Part shown: positions 8,480 through 16,759 of the stretch, piece by piece | How the letters are laid out: each line of letters opens with the position of its first letter | Position numbering within the stretch: the first letter of the stretch is position 1 | Source: Acaudatibacter sp035532115 | GTDB lineage: Bacteria; Pseudomonadota; Alphaproteobacteria; Caulobacterales; Caulobacteraceae | NCBI GenBank assembly: GCA_035532115.1 | Contig: DATKRO010000059.1 | Coordinates: forward strand, 1-63,841 | Direction of reading: 5' to 3' | DNA length: 63,841 nt | Translations under genes and position numbers: made by a program | The notes under the pieces: model-generated | Database searches by the model: none | Told to the model about the DNA's origin: nothing | What the model saw: only the letters and a program-made list of their open reading frames with translations

Positions 8480-9232
8480 ATGGCGGAGCGCGTCACCGCG
8501 GCGGTGCTGATCATCGGCGACGAGATCCTCTCCGGCCGCACCCAGGACACCAATCTCAACTTCATCGCCCGCTACCTCGCCACCTACGGCGTCGATCTGG
8601 CCGAGGCGCGCATCGTCGGCGACATCGCCGCCGAGATCGTCGCGGCCCTGAACGCGCTGCGCGCCCGCTACGACTACGTGATCACCACCGGCGGCATCGG
8701 CCCCACCCACGACGACATCACCGCCGACTGCGTCGCCCAGGCCTTCGGCGTCGAACTCCACGAGCACCCCGACATCATCGCCCTGATGCAGAGCCGCTGG
8801 ACCGGCGAACTCAATGCGGCGCGCCGGCGCATGGCCCGCGTGCCCGAAGGCGGCGAGCTGGTGAAGAACCCGGTGCAGGGGCCGCCCGGCTTCATGATCG
8901 GCAACGTCTTCGTGCTCGCCGGCGTGCCGGTGATCATGCGCGGCATGATGGACGACGTGGTCCCGCGCATGCGCACCGGCGCGGTAGTGATCGCCAGGAC
9001 CGTGCGCGTCGAGGGCGCCGGCGAAGGCGCCATCGCCGAGCCGCTGGGCGCGCTCGCCAGGGCCCATCCGGACCTCTCGCTCGGCAGCTATCCGTTCTTC
9101 GGCCCCGAGGGCTACGGCTCCAATCTGGTGGTGCGCGGCCGCGACGGCGCGGAGGTCGAGCGCACGGTCGAGGAACTGCTGGCCGCCCTGCAAGGCATCG
9201 GCGCCAGGTCGGTCGCGCGCGTCGAGGCCTGA
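8480..9232 (+). CDS. Competence/damage-inducible protein A family, molybdopterin-binding (MoCF) domain
   Basis: 250-aa protein with the MoaB/Mog-like domain: AAVLIIGDEILSGRTQDTN at the start, TTGGIGPTHDDITADCVAQA in the middle and VKNPVQGPPGF near residue 140. It lacks the C-terminal CinA deamidase domain, as in stand-alone alphaproteobacterial members. Probable role in nucleotide or cofactor repair, not proven for this type. The ATG at 8480 is preferred because the domain begins immediately after it. An upstream ATG at 8441 would add 13 residues. Followed 44 bp later by tRNA-Leu. Confidence 0.85.
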   Translation: MAERVTAAVLIIGDEILSGRTQDTNLNFIARYLATYGVDLAEARIVGDIAAEIVAALNALRARYDYVITTGGIGPTHDDITADCVAQAFGVELHEHPDIIALMQSRWTGELNAARRRMARVPEGGELVKNPVQGPPGFMIGNVFVLAGVPVIMRGMMDDVVPRMRTGAVVIARTVRVEGAGEGAIAEPLGALARAHPDLSLGSYPFFGPEGYGSNLVVRGRDGAEVERTVEELLAALQGIGARSVARVEA

Positions 9233-9276
9233 CGGGGCTTAAGCGCAGGGCCTTTCGCGGCTATGACCCGTCGCAT

Positions 9277-9360
9277 GCGGGCGTGGCGGAATTGGTAGAC
9301 GCAACGGACTTAAAATCCGTAGGGGACGACCCCATGCCGGTTCGAGCCCGGCCGCCCGCA
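9277..9360 (+). tRNA. tRNA-Leu (anticodon UAA)
   Basis: The sequence folds as a class II tRNA. The acceptor arm gcgggcg (9277-9283) pairs with cgcccgc (9353-9359), with A73 at 9360. The D-arm contains ggcggaattggtagacgc. The anticodon stem acgga/tccgt encloses loop cttaaaa with anticodon TAA at 9311-9313. A long variable arm (ggggacgacccc) and T-arm ggttcgagcc follow. CCA is not encoded. UAA reads UUA/UUG codons, which are rare in this GC-rich genome. The scarred segment 9.4-13 kb begins right after it. Confidence 0.97.
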
Positions 9361-9451
9361 CGAGAAGGATGTTGGGTCCTTCATTGTCCCCGACCACGCC
9401 TGCGTCTTCTACGACCCGGCGACACCGAGCCGCGCGCGGTGAGGGCGAGCC

Positions 9452-10012
9452 TCAATTCACCCCGCTGAGCTTTCCGAAATCCGGGTTGTTCACCACCTCG
9501 CCAAGCAGCTGCTGCACGGTTGGCGCAAAGGCGTTAACGGCGTTTCGACACGCTCCGACAGCCGTATAGCTGGAAGAAAATGGCCGATCGACGCGCACGT
9601 AATAGCCCTGCGGGTCCTTGTTGGAACTGACCTGAAGGCCGAGGGTCCACGATCCGGTACCCAGAGTGCCAACCTTCATCTCGTTCAAGACGGCGCTAAT
9701 AACGACTGGAGATTTCGTGTCGAGCGCCTGCGCCTGAAAGAGTTCCGACTCCATGGCGTCCTTCAGGTATTGACCCATCGGCTTGCCCGCAGTGACATCG
9801 AGCGGGCCATCGAGGCGGCAGAGAGGTCTGGTGTTCAGTCCAGGACCCGTTGCGAAGTCGCTCACTGCGACCTTCCCGCCTTTCATGGCGCCTTGGATGG
9901 CAATGACATTCTGCGTCGAAGGCATATAGCCCACCGCGGGCGAGGTCGTATCGCATGCCCCAAGAGCCAGGAGCACGGCCACGGCGCCTCCCAGCGCCAA
10001 CACACGCGTCAT
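9452..10012 (-). CDS. Predicted lipoprotein, YajG-like in appearance
   Basis: 186-aa secreted protein. A signal peptide ends in the lipobox LGAC (LLALGACD), and the mature part has alternating strand-like sequence with KVAVSDFATGPG, GKPMGQYLKDAMESEL and VISAVLNEMKVG. It resembles small outer-membrane lipoproteins that test periplasmic metabolites or fold as YajG-like domains, but I cannot assign a function. The ATG at 10012 puts the lipobox at a normal distance. A truncated second copy of its middle lies at 10838-10945 on the same strand. Confidence 0.78.
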   Translation of the reverse strand: MTRVLALGGAVAVLLALGACDTTSPAVGYMPSTQNVIAIQGAMKGGKVAVSDFATGPGLNTRPLCRLDGPLDVTAGKPMGQYLKDAMESELFQAQALDTKSPVVISAVLNEMKVGTLGTGSWTLGLQVSSNKDPQGYYVRVDRPFSSSYTAVGACRNAVNAFAPTVQQLLGEVVNNPDFGKLSGVN

Positions 10013-10086
10013 CACCCACCCCCACGTGACATAAACTAACGCCACCGTAGCGGGAGTTGGTGCCTTCGACAAGATCGAATTGAAGG

Positions 10087-10369
10087 CTCGAATTGAACGA
10101 GGCCAAGCAGGTCGGCATCGACGGCGCCATGGAATGGGCATTCACGCGCCAGCGTGACATCCTCAGCGAAGTCCATTTGTGCCAGCTTCACCGGTCGCCT
10201 GTCGCGGCTTGCCGCCGACCTGCTGGCGATCCAACTCGGCTGCGAGCGCTTCACCTGGGGCAGCGGCAATCTCGTCGCCCTCGCGGACCTCCGAAGCCGA
10301 TATGTCGCCGCGTTGCGGGCGGCCGATGGTCAGGTGATCGAGCCGCTCGTCGAGTTCGCGAGGTCGTGA
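10087..10369 (+). pseudogene. Remnant of a Fic-family 'mobile mystery protein B' gene
   Basis: Two pieces in different frames match one family. In the first frame (10087-10191) the translation includes LNEAKQVGIDGAMEWAF and RQRDILSE, which is the N-terminal helix region of mobile mystery protein B. In the next frame (10190-10369) it reads RLAADLLAIQLGCERFTWG and ends YVAALRAADG...PLVEFARS, the C-terminal part. The middle, including the HPFxxGN part of the Fic AMPylation motif, is missing. An internal deletion with frame change therefore leaves no functional protein. A short duplication (ctcgaattgaa) sits at its 5' edge. Family call from memory of conserved sequence. Confidence 0.7.
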
Positions 10370-10423
10370 GGGGACCTGGCGCGATCACCACAATCGATTT
10401 GGCGGCTGCCGGCGTTTGCGAAG

Positions 10424-10446
10424 TTCGAGCCCGGCTGCCGGCACGT
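10424..10446 (+). other. 23-bp partial copy of the tRNA-Leu 3' end (possible att relic)
   Basis: Positions 10424-10446 match the T-arm and acceptor end of tRNA-Leu (9341-9363) at 20 of 23 bases, the mismatches being positions 13, 17 and 23 of the match. Integrated elements that use tRNA genes leave such direct repeats at the far junction. The segment between holds the lipoprotein gene and the broken Fic gene. It could also be chance similarity between GC-rich T-arm-like sequences, and no integrase is present. Confidence 0.35.
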
Positions 10447-10467
10447 CGATCATGGCCGCGTCGGACG

Positions 10468-10730
10468 CTCGAGTTCGGCGCCCAGCAGCACCGCCAGGTT
10501 GGAGAAACCGCCAGGTTGGAGAAGAAGTAGAGACACATCACGAAGGCGACCACCGCTCCGAACGAACCATAGACGCGGTTGTAGTGGGCGAACGCGCCGA
10601 CGTAGAACGAGAACAGCACCGAGACCACGAGCCACGCGGCGATGGCGGCGGCGCTGCCCCAGCCGACCCAGCGGATCGGCCCCGGCGGGCGGCTGGGGCC
10701 ATGGCGGTAGAGCACGGCCAGACCGACGGT
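10468..10730 (-). pseudogene. Truncated second copy of the YihY gene
   Basis: The minus strand encodes the last third of a YihY/virulence-factor-BrkB protein, for example GPIRWVGWGSAAAIAAWL and FAHYNRVYGSFGAVVAF. It is close to the intact copy at 12186-13073 both in protein and in DNA. A 17-bp tandem duplication (10490-10523) scrambles the C-terminal end, and the N-terminal two thirds are absent, the homology stopping where an IS3 transposase fragment begins. It is a dead partial duplicate. Confidence 0.85.
10490..10523. repeat. Perfect 17-bp tandem duplication
   Basis: The 17-mer accgccaggttggagaa occurs twice in direct succession (10490-10506 and 10507-10523) inside the YihY remnant. The intact copy near 12301 has this segment once. 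It shifts the frame of the remnant. Confidence 0.95.
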
Positions 10731-10836
10731 CACCGGCTGGGCCATGGCCGATCATCTGCGCGCCGAGCTGGCCCTCGAAGCGCTGGAGATGGCGCTTCGG
10801 ATCCGCGATGTCGTTCGCGGCGGCCTCGTCCACCAC
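10729..10836 (+). mobile_element. IS3-family transposase (OrfB) fragment
   Basis: A short plus-strand frame reads GWAMADHLRAELALEALEMA followed by GGLVHH. This is the highly conserved segment of IS3-family OrfB integrases, which usually continues as HSDxGxQY. Only about 36 codons remain and neither end of the element is recognisable. It lies exactly between the truncated YihY copy and the truncated lipoprotein copy, so insertion or recombination through this element probably made that junction. Confidence 0.75.
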
Positions 10837-10837
10837 T

Positions 10838-10945
10838 GGCGTCCTTCAGGTACTGACCGATCGGCTTGCCCGCAGTGACGTCGAGCTTGCGGTCGAGGCG
10901 GCGAAGAGTCTGGTTTTCAGGCCCAACGCGCGATTTCGGAGTGAT
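10838..10945 (-). pseudogene. Fragment of a second lipoprotein copy
   Basis: The minus-strand translation contains KLDVTAGKPIGQYLKDA, nearly identical to PLDVTAGKPMGQYLKDA of the intact lipoprotein at 9452-10012. At DNA level 10838-10880 matches 9744-9786 almost base for base, after which similarity fades. The signal peptide and C-terminus are absent. Confidence 0.82.
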
Positions 10946-10997
10946 GAACGCTGATCGATAACGCCCGCGTTTGTCGATCATATTGAATTTGTTTTTT

Positions 10998-11024
10998 GAT
11001 CGACATATTGGCAACATATCGATC
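10998..11024. promoter_or_regulatory. 27-bp dyad abutting the Fic start codon (candidate operator)
   Basis: The 27-bp element centred on 11011 has outer arms gatcga/tcgatc and a core ttg-g-caa, with 11 of 13 base pairs complementary. It ends one base before the ATG at 11025 in a markedly AT-rich stretch (about 10965-11024). This placement suggests an operator or promoter overlap for the Fic gene. No regulator gene is adjacent, so the binding protein is unknown. Confidence 0.6.
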
Positions 11025-12162
11025 ATGGATTGGAATTGGCGGCAAGCCAAATGGCCTCACCTCACATGGAATGAACGCAAGCTTCGGCGGGCGGAAGCGC
11101 TCTTCGCCCAAGGCGCCGGCGTTTCTATCGGCGCCTCCAAACATCTGAGCGACGACGAACGAGAGGGCCTTTCCGTCGAGCTGATGAGCCAAGAGGCGGT
11201 GGACACCTCCGCCATCGAAGGCGAGGCGCTCGATCGCGACAGCGTTCATCATCGATCCGCAACCATCTAGGCTTGGGCGGCGATCATCGGCGCGTCAGAC
11301 CTGCCGAAGCCGGCATCGCCGAGATGATGGTCGATCTCTACAAGCAGGTCGCCGCGCCGCTCACCGAAGCCACGCTACATCGCTGGCATCGATTTATCAC
11401 GAACGGGCGCACGGACCTGAAGGATATCGGGCGCTACCGAATCGACGGCGAGCCCATGCAGATCGTCTCCGGCCCGCTCCATGCGCCAAAGGTGCACTTT
11501 GAAGCGCCGCCTTCCGCCCAGGTGCAATCCGAAATGGCGAGGTTCTGGGAGTGGCTCGCGACCAGCGATCCGAACGGCGTCGCGCCCATCTCGCCGGTCA
11601 CCCGCGCCGGCATCGCCCATCTTTGGTTCGAAAGCATCCATCCTTACGAGGATGGCAACGGCCGTATCGGTCGCGCCATCAGTGGGAAGATCCTCGCCCA
11701 AGGCCTGCCGACGCCGGCCATCACCGGCATGGCCAGCACTCTGCTTCAACATCGCAAGACCTATTATTCCCTCGAACGCGTCCATGCCAATATTGAAATC
11801 ACCGACTGGCTGCTGTGGTTTGCGGCCAAGGCGCTGGAAGCCCAGCGCCGCACCATCCGGCAAGTCGAATTCATCCTCGAAAAATCACGCCTGGTCGAAC
11901 GCCTTCGTGGCCGGCTCAATGCGCGGCAGGAGAAGGCGCTCTTGCGTATGTTCGCCGCGGGGCCGGATGGTTTCGTCGGTGGCTCGAGCGCAGCCAACTA
12001 CATGCGCATCACCGCCCCCCCCCGGCAACGACCACCCGCGATCTTACTTCCCTCGTCGCATTGGGCGCTCTGCTGCGCACCGGCGAGCACAAGGCCACTC
12101 GTTATCGCCTGAACGTCCCTCAGGGTGTCCCGCCGACCGTCGAGGTTGGCGGCGTACTGTGA
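11025..12162 (+). pseudogene. Fic family protein with DUF4172 N-terminus, two frameshifts
   Basis: Reassembled, this is a full-length Fic protein of about 378 residues. The DUF4172-type N-terminus (MDWNWRQAKWPHLTW) and inhibitory-helix region (SAIEGEALDRDSV) are in one frame to about 11250. The Fic core, with complete motif HPYEDGNGRIGR, continues in the next frame. After a run of nine C (12015-12023), the C-terminal winged-helix part (TTTRDLTSLVALGALLRTGE) is in a third frame. The first break looks like loss of one base near 11250, and the second is a homopolymer slip. Fic proteins transfer AMP to target proteins. Either the gene is dead or the assembly has two errors. Convergent with YihY. 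Confidence 0.8.
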
Positions 12163-12185
12163 CGCCGATCGCAGAAATGGCGGCC

Positions 12186-13073
12186 TCACATGGCGCCGTG
12201 ACCGTCGGCGCCCCGCGCGCCCATCGAGCGCGCCCGGCCGTCGGCGCCGCTCGCCGGGGGCGGCCGCTTGAGTTCGGCGTCGAGTTCGGCGCCCAGCAGC
12301 ACCGCCAGGTTGGAGAGGTAGAGCCACATCATGAACGCGACCACCGCGCCGAAGGAACCATAGACGCGATTGTAGTGCGCGAATTCGCGGACGTAGAACG
12401 AGAACAGCACCGAGAGCATGAGCCAGGCGGCGATGGCGGCGGCGCTGCCCCAGCCGATCCAGCGGATCGGCCCCGGCCGGCGGCTGGGGCCATAGCGGTA
12501 GAGCACGGCCAGGCCGATCGTCATCAGTCCCAGCAGCACGGCGTAGCCAACCACCTCGCCGGCGACGGCCAGGCCGTTCCCGAACAGGCTCAGCGCCGCC
12601 GGTCCCGCCGCCATCACCGCGACGGCGAGGAGGCCAAAGACGATCAGGCCCAGGGTGAGCGCCAGGGCGACCAGGTTCTTGTGGAAGAAGCCGCGGCGCT
12701 CGCGCTCCTCGTAGGCGACGTTGAGGCCGGTCATCAGCGCCTTCACCGAGCCGCTCGCGCTCCAGAGCGACGTGACGAGACCGATCCCGAGGGTGAGCGA
12801 CAGGCCGTTGCGATGCGCCGCCGCCAGGCGCTTCAGATCGGCGCCGACGAAACCCAGCGCCGAATCCGGCACCAGGGGCGAGGCCGCGTGGAGCTGGCGC
12901 TGGATGTCGCCGGGATTGGCGACGAGGCCATAGAGCGACACCAGCGCCGCCAGCGCCGGAAACAGCGCCAGCAGCGTGTAGAAGGTCACGCCCGCGGCGA
13001 CGAGCGGCGTCTGATCCTCGCCGAAGGCGCGCCGGGTGCGCCAGAGGACGTCCTTCCAGCCCTTGCCCGCCAT
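12186..13073 (-). CDS. YihY/virulence factor BrkB family inner-membrane protein
   Basis: 295-aa polytopic membrane protein of the YihY family (formerly misnamed ribonuclease BN). It has about six membrane segments and the signatures QTPLVAAGVTFYTLLALFP, LWSASGSVKALMTGLN and YNRVYGSFGAVVAF. The tail after the last helix is Ala/Gly/Arg-rich and cytoplasmic by inference. Function unknown. The ATG at 13073 gives the expected short amphipathic N-terminus. The gene is the intact member of a duplicated pair whose other copy (10468-10730) is truncated. Confidence 0.88.
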   Translation of the reverse strand: MAGKGWKDVLWRTRRAFGEDQTPLVAAGVTFYTLLALFPALAALVSLYGLVANPGDIQRQLHAASPLVPDSALGFVGADLKRLAAAHRNGLSLTLGIGLVTSLWSASGSVKALMTGLNVAYEERERRGFFHKNLVALALTLGLIVFGLLAVAVMAAGPAALSLFGNGLAVAGEVVGYAVLLGLMTIGLAVLYRYGPSRRPGPIRWIGWGSAAAIAAWLMLSVLFSFYVREFAHYNRVYGSFGAVVAFMMWLYLSNLAVLLGAELDAELKRPPPASGADGRARSMGARGADGHGAM

Positions 13074-13229
13074 GTTGGCCTCGCCCGCGCGGTGCGTCCG
13101 CCCGGCAATGCGTCAGCGCGTGCTGGGTTCCCGACCGCAATTGCCATGGTTGCGCCGAAAACCCGCCACGGCGTCGCCCGGCTTGCCGGTCCACCATGAA
13201 GCTAGCCGAGTCGGTTCGGGAGGCTGGCC

Positions 13230-13559
13230 GTGAACGACTACATCGATATCCGAGGGGCTTCGGGCGGGATCTACCGGTTCATGCGCCTGAAGGACGGGCG
13301 TCCGCTCTCGCCCATGGGCGGCAACTTCCTCTATGCGCGCCACACCGGCGAGCGCTTCGAGATGCTCTACGCCGGCGAGGTGCAGAACCTCCTGAAGGAC
13401 GCCCGCACGCGCTGGAGCGAGGCGGCCGAGCGCTTCCAGGCCAGCGAGGTCTACACCCGGCTCAACATTTCCGAGCGCGTGCGCAAGCTGGAGCACGCCG
13501 ACATCGTGCAAGGCGCCCTGCCGCCGATGAACGCCGCGCCGGCGCGCAAGGCGGGCTAG
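13230..13559 (+). CDS. Conserved hypothetical protein, 109 aa
   Basis: A small soluble protein starting at a GTG (13230). It begins MNDYIDIRGASGGIYRF and contains GNFLYARHTGERFEMLYAG and SEAAERFQASEVYTRLNISE. There is no signal peptide or membrane segment. The compositional profile and codon use look like a genuine gene, and it resembles small uncharacterised proteins seen in related alphaproteobacteria, but I do not recognise a domain. It faces the next gene tail to tail with 19 bp between. Confidence 0.7.
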   Translation: MNDYIDIRGASGGIYRFMRLKDGRPLSPMGGNFLYARHTGERFEMLYAGEVQNLLKDARTRWSEAAERFQASEVYTRLNISERVRKLEHADIVQGALPPMNAAPARKAG

Positions 13560-13578
13560 GCGCGCCAGGCGGCGCCGC

Positions 13579-14406
13579 TCATCCGGCGCCTGACCGGCTC
13601 TGGGCGAAGACCGGGCTCAGTTCGCGCCCCGATGCGGCGCGGGCGAGGGTCGAGAAGGTTCCTTGGTCGGCCATCTCGCGGGCGGCGTGCAGGGCCTCGC
13701 CGTAAGCCGCGGCGGCGAGCGCGCCGCCGACGCTGATGCGGCGCACGCCCAGGGCGGCGAGGCTCGCGACCGGCAGGCCGGGGCTGAGCACGTTCACCGG
13801 CTTTGGCGCGACGGCGGCGACGACGGCGCGGATCTGCTCCTCCTGGCGAAGGCCGGGGGCGTAGAGGCAGTCGGCGCCGGCCGCGGCGAAGGCCTGCAGG
13901 CGCCGGATGGTCTCGTCGAGGTCGGGACGGCCGCGGATGAAGCCTTCGCTGCGGGCGGTGAGCACCGCGCCCGGAGCCGCCGCATCGATCGCCTCGCGCG
14001 CGGCGGTGACCCGCTCGACCGCCAGGGTGAAGTCATAGAGGCCCGCCGCGGGGCCGGCGCAATCCTCCACCGAAAGTCCGGCGATCCCGGTGTCGAGCGC
14101 CAGCGCGACGTTGGCGGCGACGCCGGCCCGATCATCGGCGAAGCCATTTTCGAAGTCGGCGTTGAGCGGCAGGTCGGTGGCGCGGGCGAGGCTGTCGAGG
14201 TGGACGAGGACCTCGTCCAGCGCCGCGCCGCCATCGAGACGCCCGAGCGACCAGGCCATGCCGGCGCTTGTGGAGGCGAGCGCCTTGAAGCCCAGGTGGG
14301 CGAGGAGCACCGCCGAGCCGACGTCCCAGGGATTGGGCAGGACGAAGCAGCCGCCCTCGTGCAGGCGGCCAAATTCGCGGCGCTTCTCGGCGGTGGTGCG
14401 GCTCAT
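13579..14406 (-). CDS. Isocitrate lyase / PEP mutase superfamily protein
   Basis: 275-aa TIM-barrel enzyme of the ICL/phosphonopyruvate-mutase superfamily. Conserved features are FVLPNPWDVGSAVLL at the N-terminus, PLNADFENGF (substrate/Mg binding), GLSVEDCAGP and LTARSEGF. The classical isocitrate lyase KKCGH motif is absent, so it is more like the carboxyphosphonoenolpyruvate-mutase or oxaloacetate-decarboxylase-like group. Substrate unknown. The ATG at 14406 gives the standard N-terminus. No pathway partners adjacent. Confidence 0.85.
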   Translation of the reverse strand: MSRTTAEKRREFGRLHEGGCFVLPNPWDVGSAVLLAHLGFKALASTSAGMAWSLGRLDGGAALDEVLVHLDSLARATDLPLNADFENGFADDRAGVAANVALALDTGIAGLSVEDCAGPAAGLYDFTLAVERVTAAREAIDAAAPGAVLTARSEGFIRGRPDLDETIRRLQAFAAAGADCLYAPGLRQEEQIRAVVAAVAPKPVNVLSPGLPVASLAALGVRRISVGGALAAAAYGEALHAAREMADQGTFSTLARAASGRELSPVFAQSRSGAG

Positions 14407-14533
14407 CGGGGCCTCCAGGGGCGCACCTTGCGCAGCCGACCGCGGCGGCGCAAGCGCCGATGGTCCGACGCCGAGCGCAGGCTCGCTCCGCGGCCGCTTG
14501 CCCGCGAGGCGAGGCGAGCGCTATGGCCTGGGC

Positions 14534-15283
14534 ATGGCCAAGGTGGCGCTCATCACCGGCGCGGGCAGCGGCATTGGCGCGGCGAGCGCGCTCGCCCTGG
14601 CCGAGGCCGGCTGGTCGCTAGCGCTGTGCGGCCGGCGGCTCGAGCGCCTCGAGGCGGTGGCCGATCGCGTGCGCGCCCACGGCGCCGACGCCCTCGCGGT
14701 CCGGGCGGACGTCGGCGATCCCGAGGCGGTGGCGCGGCTCTTCGAGGCGGTGGAGGCGCGCTTCTCGCGGCTCGATCTGCTCTTCAACAACGCCGGGACC
14801 GGCGCGCCGCCGACGCCGCTCGAGGACCTGAGCCTCGACGCCTGGCGGCGCGTGGTGGACACCAATCTCACCGGCGCCTTCCTCTGCGCTCAGGGCGCGC
14901 TGCGGCTGATGAAGCGGCAGAGCCCGCGGGGCGGGCGCATCATCAACAACGGCTCGATCTCGGCGCATGCGCCCAGGCCGAACTCCGCCCCCTATACCGC
15001 GACCAAGCACGCCCTGACCGGACTGACGCGCTCGCTGGCGCTCGACGGGCGGGCCTTCGACATCGGCTGCGGCCAGATCGACATCGGCAACGCCGAGACG
15101 GCGCTCACCGCGCGCATGTCGGGCGGGGTGGCGCAGGCCGATGGGCGCATCGCCGCCGAGCCGGTGATGGACGTGACCGAGGTCGCCCGCGCCGTCGTCT
15201 ACATGGCCGGCCTGCCGCTCTCGGCCAACGTGCTCTTCATGACGGTTATGGCCACGAAGATGCCGTTCGTGGGCCGCGGCTGA
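14534..15283 (+). CDS. SDR family oxidoreductase
   Basis: 249-aa classical short-chain dehydrogenase: TGAGSGIGAASALALAEAG cofactor motif, NNAGTG structural motif, catalytic Ser in NNGSISAHAP, and YTATK as YxxxK. CGRRLER after the second strand suggests NADP preference. Substrate cannot be inferred. The longer open frame upstream overlaps the previous divergent gene and its non-coding side, so I use the ATG at 14534 just before the Rossmann fold. Confidence 0.9.
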   Translation: MAKVALITGAGSGIGAASALALAEAGWSLALCGRRLERLEAVADRVRAHGADALAVRADVGDPEAVARLFEAVEARFSRLDLLFNNAGTGAPPTPLEDLSLDAWRRVVDTNLTGAFLCAQGALRLMKRQSPRGGRIINNGSISAHAPRPNSAPYTATKHALTGLTRSLALDGRAFDIGCGQIDIGNAETALTARMSGGVAQADGRIAAEPVMDVTEVARAVVYMAGLPLSANVLFMTVMATKMPFVGRG

Positions 15284-15460
15284 CGCCCGATCGCTGGGCG
15301 CCCGGCGCGCGCCGACGCCTAAAACTTGAGCGTTCGCGCGCCGATCGCGCCGTCGGCCCGCCCGCCACTAACGCATCGATGCGCGCGCCTCGCAAGGTGG
15401 CGGCGCGGTCTGCACATCCGGCGCACGCAATGCCGGGCCACGAACGATGGGGATATCCGA

Positions 15461-16660
15461 ATGTCACGAAGCCAGCACGCTCTGTGCGCCGCCGCCGCCG
15501 CGGCCTGCCTGACCTGGGGCGGCGCCGCCGTAGCCGATCCGCCAGCGAGTCCGGCCGCCGCGCCGGCCGCTCCGGCGCCTGCGCCGATGCCCTACCCGGC
15601 GATGTCGTCGAGCCTCTCGGCCAATCCCAACCCCGCGGTGTTCGACGCCGGTCCCATTCTGGGCGGGTTGACCGTGGACGGCGTGCTCAGCGGCGGAGGC
15701 TTCTGGCAGAGCCATCCCGCCGTCGACGGCTTCGGCGCCCAGAACGCCAGCAGCTACGGTGACGTCACCAACGCCACGCTGATCGTCAACAAGGCCACGG
15801 GACCGGTGCAGTTCTACATCCAGGCGGGCGCCTACTCGCTGCCGGCGCTGGGAACCCCTTATCTGAAGGCGTCCAGGAACGATCCGAACACCTTCGGCTT
15901 CATCCAGCAGGGCTTCATCAAATTCGCGCCCAATTCGACGTTCAGCATCGAGGCGGGGGCGCTGCCGACGCTGATCGGCGATGAGTACACCTTTACGTTC
16001 GAGAACCTGAACATCGAGCGCGGCCTGCTCTGGAACCAGGAGAACGCGGTCACCAAGGGCGTGCAGGTGAACTTCACCAAGGGCCCCTGGGCAGCGTCGC
16101 TTTCATGGAACGACGGTTTCTATTCGGATCATTACACCTCGGCGTCGGGTCTTCTGACCTATACCTTCAAGAACGCCGACACGCTGTCGGCCGTGGCGAT
16201 GGGCAACTACTTCGGCAAGATCAGGGCGAGCAGCTTCGTCGCGCCGGCCTCGCTGGCCAACAGCCAGGTCTACAACCTGATCTACACGCACACGCAGGGA
16301 CCGTGGGTGATCAGCCCCTATCTCCAGTACACGCTCGTGCCGAGCGTGCCGGGCTGGACGGCGTCGGGCTCGACCTTCGGCGGGGCGCTGCTGGTGAAGT
16401 ACAGCTTCACTCCCAACGTCAACGTCGCCGTGCGCGGCGAGTACATCGCCTCCAGCGGGCGGGCGAACCTGATGTACGGCCCCGGCAGCAACGCCTGGTC
16501 GATCACCGTCACGCCCACCTATCAGAAGGGCGTCTTCTTCGCCCGCGCCGAGCTTTCCTATGTGTCGGTGGGCTCGGGAACGGCGCTCGCCATGTTCGGC
16601 CCGACGGGGCTGGACTCCAATCAGACCCGGGTGCTGGGCGAGGCCGGGGTGATCTTCTGA
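15461..16660 (+). CDS. Outer-membrane porin-like beta-barrel (OmpL/bbp2-like)
   Basis: 399-aa exported protein. A signal peptide ends near AAVADPPAS, followed by a Pro/Ala-rich linker, then a barrel with alternating aromatic strands: FGFIQQGFIKFAPNSTFSIE, GLLWNQENAVTKGVQ, SLSWNDGFYSDHYTSASGLL, and a C-terminal LGEAGVIF ending in Phe. This fits the putative beta-barrel porin 2 family. Substrate unknown. The ATG at 15461 places the signal peptide correctly. Further upstream the frame has no signal-like sequence. Confidence 0.82.
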   Translation: MSRSQHALCAAAAAACLTWGGAAVADPPASPAAAPAAPAPAPMPYPAMSSSLSANPNPAVFDAGPILGGLTVDGVLSGGGFWQSHPAVDGFGAQNASSYGDVTNATLIVNKATGPVQFYIQAGAYSLPALGTPYLKASRNDPNTFGFIQQGFIKFAPNSTFSIEAGALPTLIGDEYTFTFENLNIERGLLWNQENAVTKGVQVNFTKGPWAASLSWNDGFYSDHYTSASGLLTYTFKNADTLSAVAMGNYFGKIRASSFVAPASLANSQVYNLIYTHTQGPWVISPYLQYTLVPSVPGWTASGSTFGGALLVKYSFTPNVNVAVRGEYIASSGRANLMYGPGSNAWSITVTPTYQKGVFFARAELSYVSVGSGTALAMFGPTGLDSNQTRVLGEAGVIF

Positions 16661-16759
16661 CGCCGCTCGGTCGCGCCGGCCAGGCCGCCTGCCGCCCGGG
16701 CGCCGGCCACGGGAGCGTCGTAGACTGAGCGCCGGCCGAATCACGCCGCCGGGGGGACG

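Noticed and set aside
10093..10530. Plus-strand frame as an intact hypothetical gene
   Set aside because: Only its first third matches a known family (mobile mystery protein B). The rest is antisense to the YihY remnant, so it is a decayed gene.
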